A DNA stretch of 64,000 nt from Muribaculaceae bacterium. GTDB taxonomy: Bacteria; Bacteroidota; Bacteroidia; Bacteroidales; Muribaculaceae. Below are positions 1-9,679 of this stretch, piece by piece. Numbering within the stretch: the stretch's first letter is position 1; every line of letters begins with the position of its first letter. The DNA is taken from contig JAFLTP010000002.1 of NCBI GenBank assembly GCA_022510405.1, positions 62,001 through 126,000 of the forward strand, written 5' to 3'. The position numbers were made by a program, and so were the translations under genes. Below the pieces are notes generated by a model, which saw only the letters and a program-made list of their open reading frames with translations, was not told where the DNA came from and ran no database searches.

Positions 1-1236
1 TTAGGGTCATATATGGCTTTTTCCATATGGATTGCTGCAGGCCTGAGTTGCATCGCAAGATGGATACTCCTTTTAAAATCTAAAAAATTGGCTGTATTAA
101 TTTGTGCTATTGTAACAGTGTCACCGGCAACCCTCATGGCTCTTGAAAATTTTGATGACCATGACCGGAGAAATCGTTACGAACCCACTTTCTACGCTTC
201 TTCTTTGTTGGATTTCGAACTTCCTTCCATAATTTTCTCCCATGGCGACAACTCCACTTTCCCGCTCTGGTATGCTACCGAAGTACTCGGTATGGGAGAA
301 GGCCATACCCCCGTAGATATATCCTACCTTTCTTTGCCATCTTATGTTATAAATCTTAAAAAACAGGGACCAAAAGGCCTTACCACAGTCGCCACCTCCC
401 CGGAGATCGCATATGGTAAATTTATTCTTACAAAAATTCCGGCTGATTCCATATCCAAACCAATCCCACTGGAAACAGCTCTCAACACTTTGTATAAAGC
501 GGAAGGAACTCCACCGGAATGGCCCTCTTCCTTAATTGTCGTTGAAAAAGGAAACGGCGACACCCATATTCTCAATCTCCATGATTTCACCAAAGGAAGC
601 TCTTACCTCTCCTTCAAATCTCTCATGCTCCTTGATCTTATTTCTCAACATTCAGCAATTGACTCTAAGCACTCGACACTCTTCTTCCCTTCCCTCATAG
701 ACCATTCTTTCTATGAGCCTCTCGATTCAATTCTCCTCCCTGCGCTCTTCGGTAAGATTTATGCTCCCGGTTTGTCTTACGATGACGCAATGCAGGCTTT
801 GCAAATTTCAGTGGAACGTGAATTGTCAAAACTTGAAAACCTGAACATAAAACCTCATTATGTAGATCCGGTAATTGCAGACCGATCTGTCAGATATCGT
901 GGGGAACTTATCATTGCCGCCAATCAACTTCTAAATTTTGGTGACACCATTCTTCCACTCAGAATAATTGATGCGATAGAGAAATTTTATCCTTATGATA
1001 TCCTTCTTCCGGGCACTTTCACAGTAAGTGATTCCACATTCTACGAAGGCAAGGAATTCATCAATCTCCTTGAATCTATTTACCAATCTACCGGACAATC
1101 CAGATTACTGACCTCTTCCCACAATCTCGACTCCCTCATTACGGACCGTCGTCAGCAATGGCTCCATTTTTACAACTCCCTTCCTCCTACCCAACGACAC
1201 ACACTCTCATCCCGTTCACGCCGCCTCCTCCAATAG
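1..1236 (+). CDS. DUF2723 (PMT-like) membrane protein, C-terminal part
   Basis: The reading frame is open at the left edge, so only the C-terminal ~411 residues are visible; the first ATG at 13 is internal. It starts with a hydrophobic segment (about residues 5-45), followed by a long soluble domain. The stretch HGDNSTFPLWYATEV closely matches the conserved NGDNDTYPLWYAQEV-type motif of the DUF2723 family, large Bacteroidetes membrane proteins related to protein O-mannosyltransferases. From the family it probably acts at the inner membrane with its soluble part outside, in glycan or glycolipid transfer; the substrate is unknown. A CE1-type esterase follows on the same strand after 77 bases. 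Family call is fairly secure, activity is not. Confidence 0.8.
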   Translation, partial: LGSYMAFSIWIAAGLSCIARWILLLKSKKLAVLICAIVTVSPATLMALENFDDHDRRNRYEPTFYASSLLDFELPSIIFSHGDNSTFPLWYATEVLGMGEGHTPVDISYLSLPSYVINLKKQGPKGLTTVATSPEIAYGKFILTKIPADSISKPIPLETALNTLYKAEGTPPEWPSSLIVVEKGNGDTHILNLHDFTKGSSYLSFKSLMLLDLISQHSAIDSKHSTLFFPSLIDHSFYEPLDSILLPALFGKIYAPGLSYDDAMQALQISVERELSKLENLNIKPHYVDPVIADRSVRYRGELIIAANQLLNFGDTILPLRIIDAIEKFYPYDILLPGTFTVSDSTFYEGKEFINLLESIYQSTGQSRLLTSSHNLDSLITDRRQQWLHFYNSLPPTQRHTLSSRSRRLLQ

Positions 1237-1313
1237 GTTGAACATTAAAATATCAAATCTCAATTATTTGAAATTTAATCTTTAATTTCGCACAAAAGTA
1301 AAATTAAATACTC

Positions 1314-2516
1314 ATGAAAAAATTTCTTTTTCTTAGCATGCTTTCTATCACATTTTTCGGAATGCACGCCCAACAGGCTCTATTCGGCGCAGCACAGGTA
1401 AAGTCGCCCGAAATCAACCCTGACAACACCGTAACTTTCCGGCTCTATGCCCCTAAAGCTAACGAGGTAACCGTAACAGGAGATTTTCTACCTCCAGTAT
1501 CTATCGATACTCCTTTCGGCAAACAGGATGTACCAGGAGTTGCCAATCTTACAAAAAACGGAAACGGTGTGTGGGAATACACTACTCCTGCACCTTTGGC
1601 CCCGGAACTCTATATGTATTCTTTCGCAGTAGATTCTTTGAGAATGATGGATCCGGCAAACGTCTACATGAACCGCGATGTGGCAACAGTCACCAATATT
1701 TTCCTGATAGATGAACCTGATTCTCGTGCCCATAACTATAAAGTAAACGATGTGCCTCACGGCACCGTATCCAGAGTTTGGTACGCTAGCCCCGGCCTGA
1801 ACAAAAAACGTCGTATGACAATATATACTCCGGCAGGTTATGAAGACAGCAACGAATCCTACCCGGTTTTCTATCTTCTCCATGGAGCCGGCGGAGATGA
1901 GGAAGCTTGGATCGCGCTCGGAAGAACAGCTCAGATCTTAGACAATCTTATCGCGGAGGGGAAAGCCGCACCAATGATCGTGGTAATGACCAACGGTAAT
2001 CCTTCACAGGAAGCCGCACCCGGCGAAACCTCCGAAGGTTTCATTCAACCGACCATGGATGTTTCCCGAATGAATGCCGGTGAATTCGAAACCTCCTTCC
2101 CGGATGTTGTCAACTATGTTGACAAACACTATCGCACTAAAGCGGACAAGGCTCACAGAGCGATAGCCGGTTTATCTATGGGCGGTTTCCATTCTCTCCA
2201 CACCTCAAAATTATATCCCGATATGTTCGATTATGTGGGCTTGTTCTCTGCAGCCATATTCCCATTCGAAGGAAGAGACCAAGCTCCGGTTTATCAAGAT
2301 TTCGAAGGCAAACTCAAAACCCAGTTTGAGAAGAACCCTAAGTTATATTACATCGCTATCGGAGACAAAGATTTCCTTTACAACGACAATGTGAAATTCC
2401 GTGAGATCCTTGATGCCAACAATTATCCCTACGAATATTACGAATCTCCCGATGGTCACATCTGGAAAAACTGGCGAATATATCTTACAGAATTCGCGCC
2501 CAAACTCTTCAAATAA
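1314..2516 (+). CDS. Secreted CE1-type esterase with N-terminal CBM48-like domain
   Basis: 400 aa with a signal peptide (MKKFLFLSMLSITFFGMHAQ). Residues about 25-125 look like an immunoglobulin-like E-set/CBM48 domain (FRLYAPKANEVTVTGDF). The rest is an esterase-D/feruloyl-esterase alpha/beta hydrolase: YLLHGAGGDEEAW forms the oxyanion region, GLSMGG near residue 286 carries the nucleophile Ser, IGDKDF near 350 the acid, and DGHIWKNW near 381 the His. The family removes acyl groups such as acetate or ferulate from plant polysaccharides; the actual ester here is not predictable. A strong terminator follows directly. Start chosen at the ATG that opens the signal peptide. Confidence 0.88.
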   Translation: MKKFLFLSMLSITFFGMHAQQALFGAAQVKSPEINPDNTVTFRLYAPKANEVTVTGDFLPPVSIDTPFGKQDVPGVANLTKNGNGVWEYTTPAPLAPELYMYSFAVDSLRMMDPANVYMNRDVATVTNIFLIDEPDSRAHNYKVNDVPHGTVSRVWYASPGLNKKRRMTIYTPAGYEDSNESYPVFYLLHGAGGDEEAWIALGRTAQILDNLIAEGKAAPMIVVMTNGNPSQEAAPGETSEGFIQPTMDVSRMNAGEFETSFPDVVNYVDKHYRTKADKAHRAIAGLSMGGFHSLHTSKLYPDMFDYVGLFSAAIFPFEGRDQAPVYQDFEGKLKTQFEKNPKLYYIAIGDKDFLYNDNVKFREILDANNYPYEYYESPDGHIWKNWRIYLTEFAPKLFK

Positions 2517-2531
2517 CCAATCCTAACCTAC

Positions 2532-2568
2532 AAGGCCCTTTCCTATGAATGAGATGAGGGCCTTTTTT
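2532..2568 (+). terminator. Intrinsic terminator after the CE1 esterase
   Basis: AAGGCCCT (2532-2539) pairs perfectly with AGGGCCTT (2557-2564) across a 17-base loop, and the right arm runs into TTTTTT. It lies 16 bases after the esterase stop and separates that gene from yidC. Confidence 0.85.
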
Positions 2569-2594
2569 AATTTTCTATTTTCAACGATTGTAGT

Positions 2595-2602
2595 TAATTT
2601 TG
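2595..2602 (+). promoter_or_regulatory. Probable -7 box (TAATTTTG) for yidC
   Basis: Exact match to the Bacteroidetes -7 consensus TAnnTTTG, 96 bases before the yidC start and just after a terminator. No clear TTTG -33 box is seen at the usual 19-21 base spacing. Confidence 0.5.
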
Positions 2603-2656
2603 CAATTTGAATATTGTGGCTTTAAGTTGCTTATCGAAAGCCAATGAGTCCGACAC

Positions 2657-2677
2657 TTAAAACTCACTACTCACAAC
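2657..2677. repeat. Short 7-base-period array (TTAAAAC/TCACTAC/TCACAAC)
   Basis: Three consecutive heptamers, TTAAAAC, TCACTAC and TCACAAC, then a degenerate tail, in the leader of yidC. Read on the other strand these are GTTTTAA, GTAGTGA and GTTGTGA, the same unit seen at several other gene boundaries in this window. Confidence 0.6.
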
Positions 2678-2698
2678 TAAACCTAACACTCCTGATAA

Positions 2699-4798
2699 AT
2701 GGATAAAAACACCATAATAGGTCTTATCTTAATGGCTGCCGTATTCTTCGGCTTCATGTGGTTCGCTCCTAAAGACAAAATTGAAATTCCTGATGAAGAA
2801 ATTGAAAACACTATCCCTGCCACTGTTCCAGTGGCCGCGATTGATTCGCTTTCTCCTTCCGAAATGAAATGGCTGGTCAGAAATATCACCGACCATGGGA
2901 ACCCTATAGCAACAAATGACAGCGCCACCTTGATGAACTATTCCAACGGAGTGGTAAACCTGACTACCGACGGCAAAAACGTTACAGGGACAGTAATTGT
3001 GGATGGTGTAGCACTCGATTGGAATGAAGTTGAGGAAGCCGATCTGTCTAAAATGACTGCCGCACAGCAAAGAAAGGCTATTGAAATAGTTAGAGAAGCC
3101 TCTTCAGAAATCGGCAAATATGGTAAATTTGCCCCTTTCCTTACCGGAACAGATACCATCGTAAAGATGGAAAATGATGTGCTTGCGCTGGAATTAAGTT
3201 CAAAATCGGGAACTGTCACCCGAGCCGAATTGAAAAAATATGACACAGAATATACTCCCGACGAAACCAAGAAGCGTAAGGAGAAAGTTGTGATATTTGA
3301 AAAAGGCACCAACACATTTCAATTCCAGATTCCGTTGACTCAGGAAATAGCCACAGGCGACCTTTATTTCCAGCCTCAGATCCTAAACGACACAACTGTC
3401 TTGATGTCTCTTCCCATCGCTGAGGATGCTTATTGGGGGATCGAATATACCCTCCCTAAAGGTGATTCCTATGTTATCGGAATGAGAGTAGTACAGAAAA
3501 ATATGTCTCCTTATATCGAGAGCAATAACCGTAATCTCGGTGTGGATTGGCATCAGGAACTTATGCGCCAGGAGAAAGGCAAAATGTTTGAGGAAAGAAA
3601 CTCAGCCCTTTATTACAAATTTGCCGGAGGTTCCGTGGAAAATCTTTCAGAGAACAAAAATGATTCTGAAGACAGACAAAACAAGATACGTTGGATAGGA
3701 TTCAAAAACCAGTTCTTCTCATCGGTTTTGATTTCCGACCGTCCTTTCAATACTGCAGATTTTGAATCAAAAGTATTGAAAGACCGTCCTTATTATCTTA
3801 AGGATTTCACGGCTCAGGCTGTTGTGAACGACTATGACTGGCAAGCTGCAGTGCCCGCTAAATTCTCTCTGTTCATCGGACCGAACCTTTATCCGCTTCT
3901 CTCTTCGCTCGACCATCAGACGGTTGCTGACGAAGATTTGAATCTTACGCGTCTCATCCCTCTCGGATGGTCTGTGTTCCGTTGGATTAACACCGGGGTA
4001 ATCATACCGATTTTCAATTTCTTGGGTTCTTTCATTTCAAATTATGGTATCGTGATCCTGGTGATGACTTTCTTCATCAAGCTTGTGCTCTTCCCGCTCA
4101 CATATAAGAGTTACAAGAGTCAGGCGGTGATGAGATTGCTTCAACCTCAAATGAAGGAAATCAACGAAAAATATCCGGGACAACAAAACGCAATGGTGCG
4201 TCAGCAGAAAATGATGGCTCTTTACAGCAAGGCAGGTGCAAACCCAATGTCGGGATGCTTACCGATGCTTCTCCAGATGCCTATTCTTTTCGCGATGTTC
4301 ACATTCTTCCCGTCGGCAATTGAACTTCGTGGTCAAAGTTTCCTTTGGGCTCATGACCTTGCCGCACCAGACGCAATCATCTCTTGGAGCGGTCACATTC
4401 CATTGATCACCGATTATTTCGGAAATCATATTTCTTTGTTCTGTCTCTTGATGACCATCACCAACATCGTCTACACAAAAATCAATATGCAGACATCTGC
4501 CAACCAGATGCCCGGCATGAAGTGGATGATGTATCTGATGCCCATCTTCTTCATGATTTTCTTCAATAATTATGCTGCCGGCCTTTCTTACTACTATTTC
4601 CTTTCACTTCTCATCACAATTGCACAGACCTACGCATTCCGCTATGTGATCAAAGAGGAAGACGTGAAGAAGAAAATGGCAGAAAACGCCAAGAAACCGA
4701 AAAAGAAAAGCGGATTCATGGCTCGACTCGAAGAAATGCAGAAACAACAGCAGGCAATGCTTCGAGAGCAGCAAAAACGTGCTCAATCTCGTCGTTGA
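2699..4798 (+). CDS. yidC: Membrane protein insertase YidC
   Basis: 699 aa. A short N-terminal membrane segment (about residues 5-22) precedes a large periplasmic domain (about 40-400), then the conserved insertase core with about five membrane helices from residue 425 on (start of core: SNYGIVILVMTFFIKLVLFP; later NPMSGCLPMLLQMPILFAMF). The tail is very basic (KKKMAENAKKPKKKSG), as in YidC forms that bind ribosomes. It inserts and folds inner-membrane proteins with or without SecYEG. Somewhat longer than proteobacterial YidC, as is usual in Bacteroidetes. The next gene starts 6 bases after its stop, so they are probably cotranscribed. Confidence 0.97.
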   Translation: MDKNTIIGLILMAAVFFGFMWFAPKDKIEIPDEEIENTIPATVPVAAIDSLSPSEMKWLVRNITDHGNPIATNDSATLMNYSNGVVNLTTDGKNVTGTVIVDGVALDWNEVEEADLSKMTAAQQRKAIEIVREASSEIGKYGKFAPFLTGTDTIVKMENDVLALELSSKSGTVTRAELKKYDTEYTPDETKKRKEKVVIFEKGTNTFQFQIPLTQEIATGDLYFQPQILNDTTVLMSLPIAEDAYWGIEYTLPKGDSYVIGMRVVQKNMSPYIESNNRNLGVDWHQELMRQEKGKMFEERNSALYYKFAGGSVENLSENKNDSEDRQNKIRWIGFKNQFFSSVLISDRPFNTADFESKVLKDRPYYLKDFTAQAVVNDYDWQAAVPAKFSLFIGPNLYPLLSSLDHQTVADEDLNLTRLIPLGWSVFRWINTGVIIPIFNFLGSFISNYGIVILVMTFFIKLVLFPLTYKSYKSQAVMRLLQPQMKEINEKYPGQQNAMVRQQKMMALYSKAGANPMSGCLPMLLQMPILFAMFTFFPSAIELRGQSFLWAHDLAAPDAIISWSGHIPLITDYFGNHISLFCLLMTITNIVYTKINMQTSANQMPGMKWMMYLMPIFFMIFFNNYAAGLSYYYFLSLLITIAQTYAFRYVIKEEDVKKKMAENAKKPKKKSGFMARLEEMQKQQQAMLREQQKRAQSRR

Positions 4799-4804
4799 TG
4801 GAAT

Positions 4805-5632
4805 ATGAAGGAACTCCGCATAATCAGGATTTGCCTGGCGGTGCTCTTCTTTTTAGGCGCCGCGGCTTATCTTGCAATCGGGTTTCCGGTGCACCATGCG
4901 CTCAAATTCGTTGAAAAATTTCAGATAATCCCCTCCTCCATCTCATTTTCATTAGGTGCCATCATCGTGTGGTTTGTGATTACTCTTTTCTTGGGAAGAG
5001 TATATTGCTCCACCGTCTGTCCCGTAGGAACCCTCCAGGCCATATTCAGCAAAGGCAGGAAACTGATTAAGCCACTCAATAAACCATACAGTTATCGTCC
5101 GGGCTCCAAAATGAGATTCTATATTTTGGGTGCCTATATTTTCTGTATAATTGCTGGAGTGGCTGCGGTGCCTTTTTGGATAGAACCTTGGAGCATTATG
5201 CGGAATATTTGTGGAGATATGCATCCGTCGGCCGAAAAATTGGAATGGATAAGACTCGGAGTGGGTGTCACTTCCGGTATAATTGCCGGAGTGGTTTCGG
5301 CTATCCTTTTGTTGATTGTAGCTCTTTTTACCGGACGCGGGTTCTGCACGGATATTTGTCCCATCGGCACAGCCTTGGGATGTTTAAGCAACTATACTTT
5401 ATATCACATAGAAATAGATCCCGACAGGTGCATCAATTGCATGAAATGCGAAGACATTTGCCCTTCCCAATGTATTAAAGTTGTGTCACGTCACGTCGAC
5501 AATTCCAGATGTGTAAGATGTTTCGATTGCGGACATGTTTGTCCCAACGATGCAATACGTTATCAAATCAATCGCAATCGCCGTATCACACCCCTTATGA
5601 ACCCCACTACCCAAGCCAAAGCACAAAGCTAA
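4805..5632 (+). CDS. Membrane 4Fe-4S polyferredoxin, NapH/CcoG-like
   Basis: 275 aa with several membrane helices (for example LAVLFFLGAAAYLAIG and the segment after residue 100). Two CxxxCP motifs in loops (CSTVCPVG near 69, CTDICPIG near 180) are typical of the NapH/MauN/RdxA family. Near the C-terminus two ferredoxin-type clusters follow, CINCMKCEDICP and CVRCFDCGHVCP. The family passes electrons between the quinone pool or cytoplasmic donors and periplasmic acceptors, or serves in metal-centre assembly; no partner is encoded nearby, so the role is open. It sits 6 bases behind yidC and 11 before thyA, suggesting a shared transcript. Confidence 0.85.
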   Translation: MKELRIIRICLAVLFFLGAAAYLAIGFPVHHALKFVEKFQIIPSSISFSLGAIIVWFVITLFLGRVYCSTVCPVGTLQAIFSKGRKLIKPLNKPYSYRPGSKMRFYILGAYIFCIIAGVAAVPFWIEPWSIMRNICGDMHPSAEKLEWIRLGVGVTSGIIAGVVSAILLLIVALFTGRGFCTDICPIGTALGCLSNYTLYHIEIDPDRCINCMKCEDICPSQCIKVVSRHVDNSRCVRCFDCGHVCPNDAIRYQINRNRRITPLMNPTTQAKAQS

Positions 5633-5643
5633 ACTAATAACTC

Positions 5644-6438
5644 ATGACCACCTATCAAGACCTCCTTCGACATATCCTTAAATATGGTGTCGTAAAAAAT
5701 GACCGGACCGGCACCGGCACGATATCTACTTTCGGTTATCAAATGAGATTCGACCTTTCAAAAGGATTTCCTCTGGTCACTACCAAGAAAGTACATCTAA
5801 AAAGCATTATACATGAATTGTTATGGTTCTTGGCCGGAGACACAAATGTGAAGTATCTGCAGCAGAACGGTGTAAGAATTTGGAATGAATGGGCAGATCC
5901 GGATGGTTCTTTGGGGCATATTTATGGTTATCAATGGCGTTCTTGGCCCGATTATAAAGGCGGATATATCGACCAGATTGCCGAAGCGGTGCACACCATC
6001 AAAACCAATCCCGATTCCCGAAGGATTATTGTGAGCTCTTGGAATGTGGCAGACATCGATAATATGAATCTGCCTCCATGCCATTGTTTCTTCCAATTTT
6101 ATGTCAGTGAGGGAAAATTATCCTTACAACTATATCAACGAAGCGCCGATTGTTTCTTAGGCGTGCCTTTCAATATAGCGAGCTACGCTCTTCTCACGAT
6201 GATGATGGCGCAGGTTTGCGACCTTCAGCCGGGGGATTTCATACATACATTAGGCGATGCCCATATCTATCTCAATCATTTGGCACAAGTGGAGGAACAA
6301 CTCTTGAGAGATCCCCGGCCTTTACCAAAAATGATTATTAACCCGGAAGTAAAAAATATCTTCGATTTTAAATACGATGATTTCCATCTCGAGGGTTATA
6401 ATCCCTGGCCTCCCATTAAAGGAGTGGTAAGCGTTTAA
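5644..6438 (+). CDS. thyA: Thymidylate synthase
   Basis: 264 aa, the same length as the E. coli enzyme. The catalytic cysteine falls at residue 146 in PPCHC, followed by the conserved [20 protein letters not shown] segment. It methylates dUMP to dTMP with methylene-tetrahydrofolate and releases dihydrofolate. The dihydrofolate reductase gene that recycles the cofactor lies next to it in convergent orientation. Confidence 0.98.
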   Translation: MTTYQDLLRHILKYGVVKNDRTGTGTISTFGYQMRFDLSKGFPLVTTKKVHLKSIIHELLWFLAGDTNVKYLQQNGVRIWNEWADPDGSLGHIYGYQWRSWPDYKGGYIDQIAEAVHTIKTNPDSRRIIVSSWNVADIDNMNLPPCHCFFQFYVSEGKLSLQLYQRSADCFLGVPFNIASYALLTMMMAQVCDLQPGDFIHTLGDAHIYLNHLAQVEEQLLRDPRPLPKMIINPEVKNIFDFKYDDFHLEGYNPWPPIKGVVSV

Positions 6439-6486
6439 AATAGATTGTGAAAAGCCTATCCCCGGTTAATACAAAAGAATTGGGCT

Positions 6487-6978
6487 CTATCGTATTCTTC
6501 TAAAGGTTTGATAATGGTAGTTCACTCCTTCGGGAGTAGTTTTCTTTTCTGATTCTTCAATGAGTTCCCAACCGGAAGAAAGTTCCAATTGCAAAAAGGC
6601 ATCCGCAACTTCACATTTTGCATCTACTTTGGTGAGGTCCAATATATTCACATAGGGTAGAAACGCATTATAAATTTCAGCTCCTCCCATAACAAAAGGC
6701 TTCTCGTTTTCAGTGATGCGTAAAGCTTCTTCTATTGAATTCACGGCTTCAGCTCCAGGAGCTTGAAAATCCTTCTGTCGGGTCACAATGATATTCCTTC
6801 GTCCCGTCAAGGGTTTCTTTGGCAATGAATCCCAAGTTTTTCTCCCCATTATCACAGGGTGACCCATAGTCAAGGTTTTGAATCTCTTCAGATCATCTGA
6901 AATTTTCCAAATCAAGTCGCCATTTTTTCCTATGGCCCCATCCTCTCCTATAGCCACAATCAGATGTACTTCATTCAT
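6487..6978 (-). CDS. folA: Dihydrofolate reductase
   Basis: 163 aa from the ATG at 6978. An in-frame TTG at 6999 would add 7 residues, but it overlaps a -7 promoter box (6997-7004), so the ATG is the better start. The N-terminus VHLIVAIGEDGAIGKNGDLI, the W-KISDD substrate-binding region with the conserved acidic residue, MGRKTW and FVMGGAEIY are typical. It reduces dihydrofolate to tetrahydrofolate with NADPH and forms a functional pair with the convergent thyA. Confidence 0.97.
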   Translation of the reverse strand: MNEVHLIVAIGEDGAIGKNGDLIWKISDDLKRFKTLTMGHPVIMGRKTWDSLPKKPLTGRRNIIVTRQKDFQAPGAEAVNSIEEALRITENEKPFVMGGAEIYNAFLPYVNILDLTKVDAKCEVADAFLQLELSSGWELIEESEKKTTPEGVNYHYQTFRRIR

Positions 6979-6996
6979 ATCCGGATATTGTTTAGG

Positions 6997-7004
6997 CAAA
7001 AGTA
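6997..7004 (-). promoter_or_regulatory. -7 box (TACTTTTG) for folA
   Basis: On the minus strand TACTTTTG matches TAnnTTTG 18 bases before the folA ATG. It overlaps the alternative TTG start at 6999 and thereby decides the start. No good -33 box is seen. Confidence 0.55.
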
Positions 7005-7034
7005 AACAAAATAACTTAATTATATTGATATCGG

Positions 7035-7066
7035 TTTGCAGTTATAAACTTTAGTTTTTAATTTTG
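7035..7066 (+). promoter_or_regulatory. Bacteroidetes-type promoter for corA
   Basis: TTTG at 7035-7038 and TAATTTTG at 7059-7066 are 20 bases apart, a textbook -33/-7 pair. Transcription should start near 7072, giving a leader of about 40 bases before the corA ATG. Confidence 0.75.
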
Positions 7067-7112
7067 TATGAATTGTGGAAGCAGAACTTTTTATCCATAG
7101 GTTGTTTGATCA

Positions 7113-8096
7113 ATGGTTACGGTCTATTACAGGGAAGAGAATAAAATAGAAACAGAGGTAACATCGCAACAAGTGGCAAAATTAAATTTGTCAGATTTAT
7201 TGTGGATCGATTTGACAGCTCCTTCCAATGAAGAAAAAGAAGAATTGGAAAAACTATTGTCGATACATTTGCTGACACGGCAACAAGCCACTGAGATTGA
7301 AACCACCTCAAAGTATTCCGAGACACTGAAGGATATCTTCGTAAACACAAACTATTATATTGACAAAGGTAAAACTTACGATACAGAACCGGTTTCCTTT
7401 GTGATAACCAATGAGGGGTTGTTGTTGTCATATCATCAACAAAAACTTTCTGCACTCTCCGACGTGGTTAGAAGAATGAGTTTGAGACCCGACCAAAACG
7501 AAACAGGTTATGGCATCTTCATGACAATTCTCGAAGCTTTCATTGATTATGACGCCGATATGGAGGAACTTGTGACTCGTGAAATCACACGTCTTTCTAA
7601 AGTGATTACATCCAGCACCAATATCGATAAGGCCATCCTTCATAGAATAAACGAATTGCAGGAAAAATCCACCGCTCTGCGAGAAGATGTATATGATATT
7701 GAAAGAGTGATCAACGGTATTTCTCGTTCAAAAAAATTCCCCTCAGGTTCCGAAACTCGTATCAGTCTTATGACCAAAGACGCCGAGTCGTTGATAAGCC
7801 ACGGTGATATCAGTTTCGCAAGGCTCGACTATCTTCAAGACACGGCTATGGGTCTTATCAATATCGAGCAAAACGAAATCGTAAAGATACTTTCGGTGGC
7901 AGCCGTGATTTTCATGCCTCCTACTCTCATCGCTTCTATTTATGGCATGAACTTTAAATTGATGCCGGAACTCGATTGGATATGGAAAGCTCCTAACGGT
8001 TGGATACTACCGGCCGGGTATATCTTCGCCATAATATTAATGGTGTTTGTAACTTTGCTCACTTATTGGTTTTTCAGATATAAAAAATGGCTCTAA
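7113..8096 (+). CDS. corA: CorA-family magnesium/cobalt transporter
   Basis: 327 aa. A long cytoplasmic alpha/beta and helical domain is followed by two C-terminal membrane helices. The signature YGMNF sits at the end of the first helix (about residue 278) with an acidic periplasmic loop (MPELDW) and a basic tail (RYKKWL). The family forms pentameric channels for Mg2+ (also Co2+ or Ni2+). The gene has its own promoter and no clear operon partner. Confidence 0.94.
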   Translation: MVTVYYREENKIETEVTSQQVAKLNLSDLLWIDLTAPSNEEKEELEKLLSIHLLTRQQATEIETTSKYSETLKDIFVNTNYYIDKGKTYDTEPVSFVITNEGLLLSYHQQKLSALSDVVRRMSLRPDQNETGYGIFMTILEAFIDYDADMEELVTREITRLSKVITSSTNIDKAILHRINELQEKSTALREDVYDIERVINGISRSKKFPSGSETRISLMTKDAESLISHGDISFARLDYLQDTAMGLINIEQNEIVKILSVAAVIFMPPTLIASIYGMNFKLMPELDWIWKAPNGWILPAGYIFAIILMVFVTLLTYWFFRYKKWL

Positions 8097-8247
8097 GAAA
8101 GCTACAAGTATTAATAAACTCAAATTTAACTTCTGGGAGCAATCTCTGTCTAAAGTATATGGTTATGTTGCAAACTACTGAATTTGGATCTTGAGTTAGA
8201 ATAATTTGGGAAAGAATATTAATTTTGAATAATTAAAAAACGAAAAT

Positions 8248-9105
8248 ATGAAAATTAAATCTTTTGGAATCTCTGTTCTTTTGTTGGCTTTCTTGTCAAC
8301 AGGTTGTGTCTCTAACAAAAAATATGCGCAACTGCAGGAAAAGTATAATGAAATGGAGTTGATGTATGGAAGCACCCGCGACGATCTCTTAAGTTGTAAT
8401 TCCGATGTACGCAATCTCCAGACTCAATTGGAAAATGCCAACTCTATAAATTCACAACTCCGCTCCGACCTTACCGACGTGAAGAACGCTCTTGCTAAAA
8501 GTATGGAGCAAAATAGTCAAGGCAATGTCAACATCTCTAAACTTGTGGATGAAATCAATGCCTCCAATAAATATATCAAACAGCTGGTAGATGCCAAATC
8601 AAAGTCTGACTCTCTCAATATAGCCCTTACAAATAAACTCACTCGTTCCCTCAATACCGATGAACTGAGGGATGTAGATGTTAAGGTATTGAAAGGTGTA
8701 GTTTACATATCTTTATCAGACAATATGCTTTTCAAGAGCGGAAGTTATGAGGTTAGCTCACAGGCAAAACAGACTTTGGAAAAGATAGCAAAAATACTTA
8801 AGGATTTCAAAGATTTCGATGTATTGGTGGAAGGCAACACAGACAATGTTCCTATTTCAAAGACAAATATACGCAACAATTGGGACCTTTCGGCTCTTCG
8901 CGCGTCTTCTGTAGTTCAAGTGCTTCAAAATGATTTCGGTATCAATCCTTCACGTTTGTCAGCTGCCGGTCGGGGAGAATACAATCCTGTCACCGATAAT
9001 GATTCCGAAATGGGAAAACAACGCAACCGCCGCACAGAAATCATCATCACTCCAAAACTCGATGAGTTCATGGATCTTATCGACCAGGCTCCGGCAGAGG
9101 AGTAA
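8248..9105 (+). CDS. OmpA-family lipoprotein with coiled coil
   Basis: 285 aa. The N-terminus ends in a lipobox (AFLSTGC, lipidated Cys at 20). Residues about 25-130 form a heptad-rich coiled coil. The C-terminal domain (about 145-275) is OmpA/MotB-like and binds peptidoglycan: FKSGSYEVSSQAKQTL, VEGNTDNVPI, NWDLSALRASSVV and GRGEYNPV. It probably links a membrane to the cell wall. A weak promoter-like pair (TTTG at 8183, TAATTTGG at 8202) precedes it with too short a spacer. The XRE regulator gene follows after 46 bases. Confidence 0.9.
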   Translation: MKIKSFGISVLLLAFLSTGCVSNKKYAQLQEKYNEMELMYGSTRDDLLSCNSDVRNLQTQLENANSINSQLRSDLTDVKNALAKSMEQNSQGNVNISKLVDEINASNKYIKQLVDAKSKSDSLNIALTNKLTRSLNTDELRDVDVKVLKGVVYISLSDNMLFKSGSYEVSSQAKQTLEKIAKILKDFKDFDVLVEGNTDNVPISKTNIRNNWDLSALRASSVVQVLQNDFGINPSRLSAAGRGEYNPVTDNDSEMGKQRNRRTEIIITPKLDEFMDLIDQAPAEE

Positions 9106-9151
9106 AGGAAGGGTATTGTAAGTTGTTAACTCTAAGTCAAGAATTCTTCCT

Positions 9152-9661
9152 ATGCCACGCTACGACATAACAAGGCTTCGCAAAGAAAACGGAATGAGCC
9201 AAAGTGAACTTGCAAACCTTTTGCAAATCACTCAAAGTTTCCTTTCGGCTATTGAAAATGGCAAAAGTCCACTCCCCATAGAGAAGGAAGAGAAACTTCG
9301 TGAGGTTTTCGGTATTGAAAACCTTTCAGAGTATATCATGGATAGAAAACCGGAAACTGAAGAGAAAAAGGTAACAGAAATGACCGACAGCGATTTGTTC
9401 AATCAATTGTTAAGTCGTTTCCATAAGCAGGCCCACAGTGAAGAAAACGAGCATCACCATCATGACCATCATGAACAGATCGAAGACCTTCAACATAAAA
9501 TAGATCTTCTCTATAATAGGAATGATGCCCTTATGACTCGTAATGACACCCTTTCAATCGAGAACGATAATTTAAGAAAAGAAATAGATAACTACCGAAG
9601 GGAATTAGAAAAACTTAGAGCAGAGAATTATGACCTAAAAATCAAATTAATGAAAAATTAA
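9152..9661 (+). CDS. XRE-family regulator with His-rich linker and coiled coil
   Basis: 169 aa. Residues 1-60 form a Cro/CI-type helix-turn-helix (LRKENGMSQSELANLL, then SFLSAIENGKSPLP). A middle segment contains a histidine cluster (EHHHHDHHEQ, near residue 105), followed by a long coiled coil with repeated N-D-x-L motifs up to the C-terminus. The DNA-binding fold is clear; target genes are unknown. The histidine cluster could bind metal, which is inference. It overlaps nothing and ends 21 bases from the convergent M23 gene. Confidence 0.85.
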   Translation: MPRYDITRLRKENGMSQSELANLLQITQSFLSAIENGKSPLPIEKEEKLREVFGIENLSEYIMDRKPETEEKKVTEMTDSDLFNQLLSRFHKQAHSEENEHHHHDHHEQIEDLQHKIDLLYNRNDALMTRNDTLSIENDNLRKEIDNYRRELEKLRAENYDLKIKLMKN

Positions 9662-9679
9662 TCTAATTTGATTCCCCGC

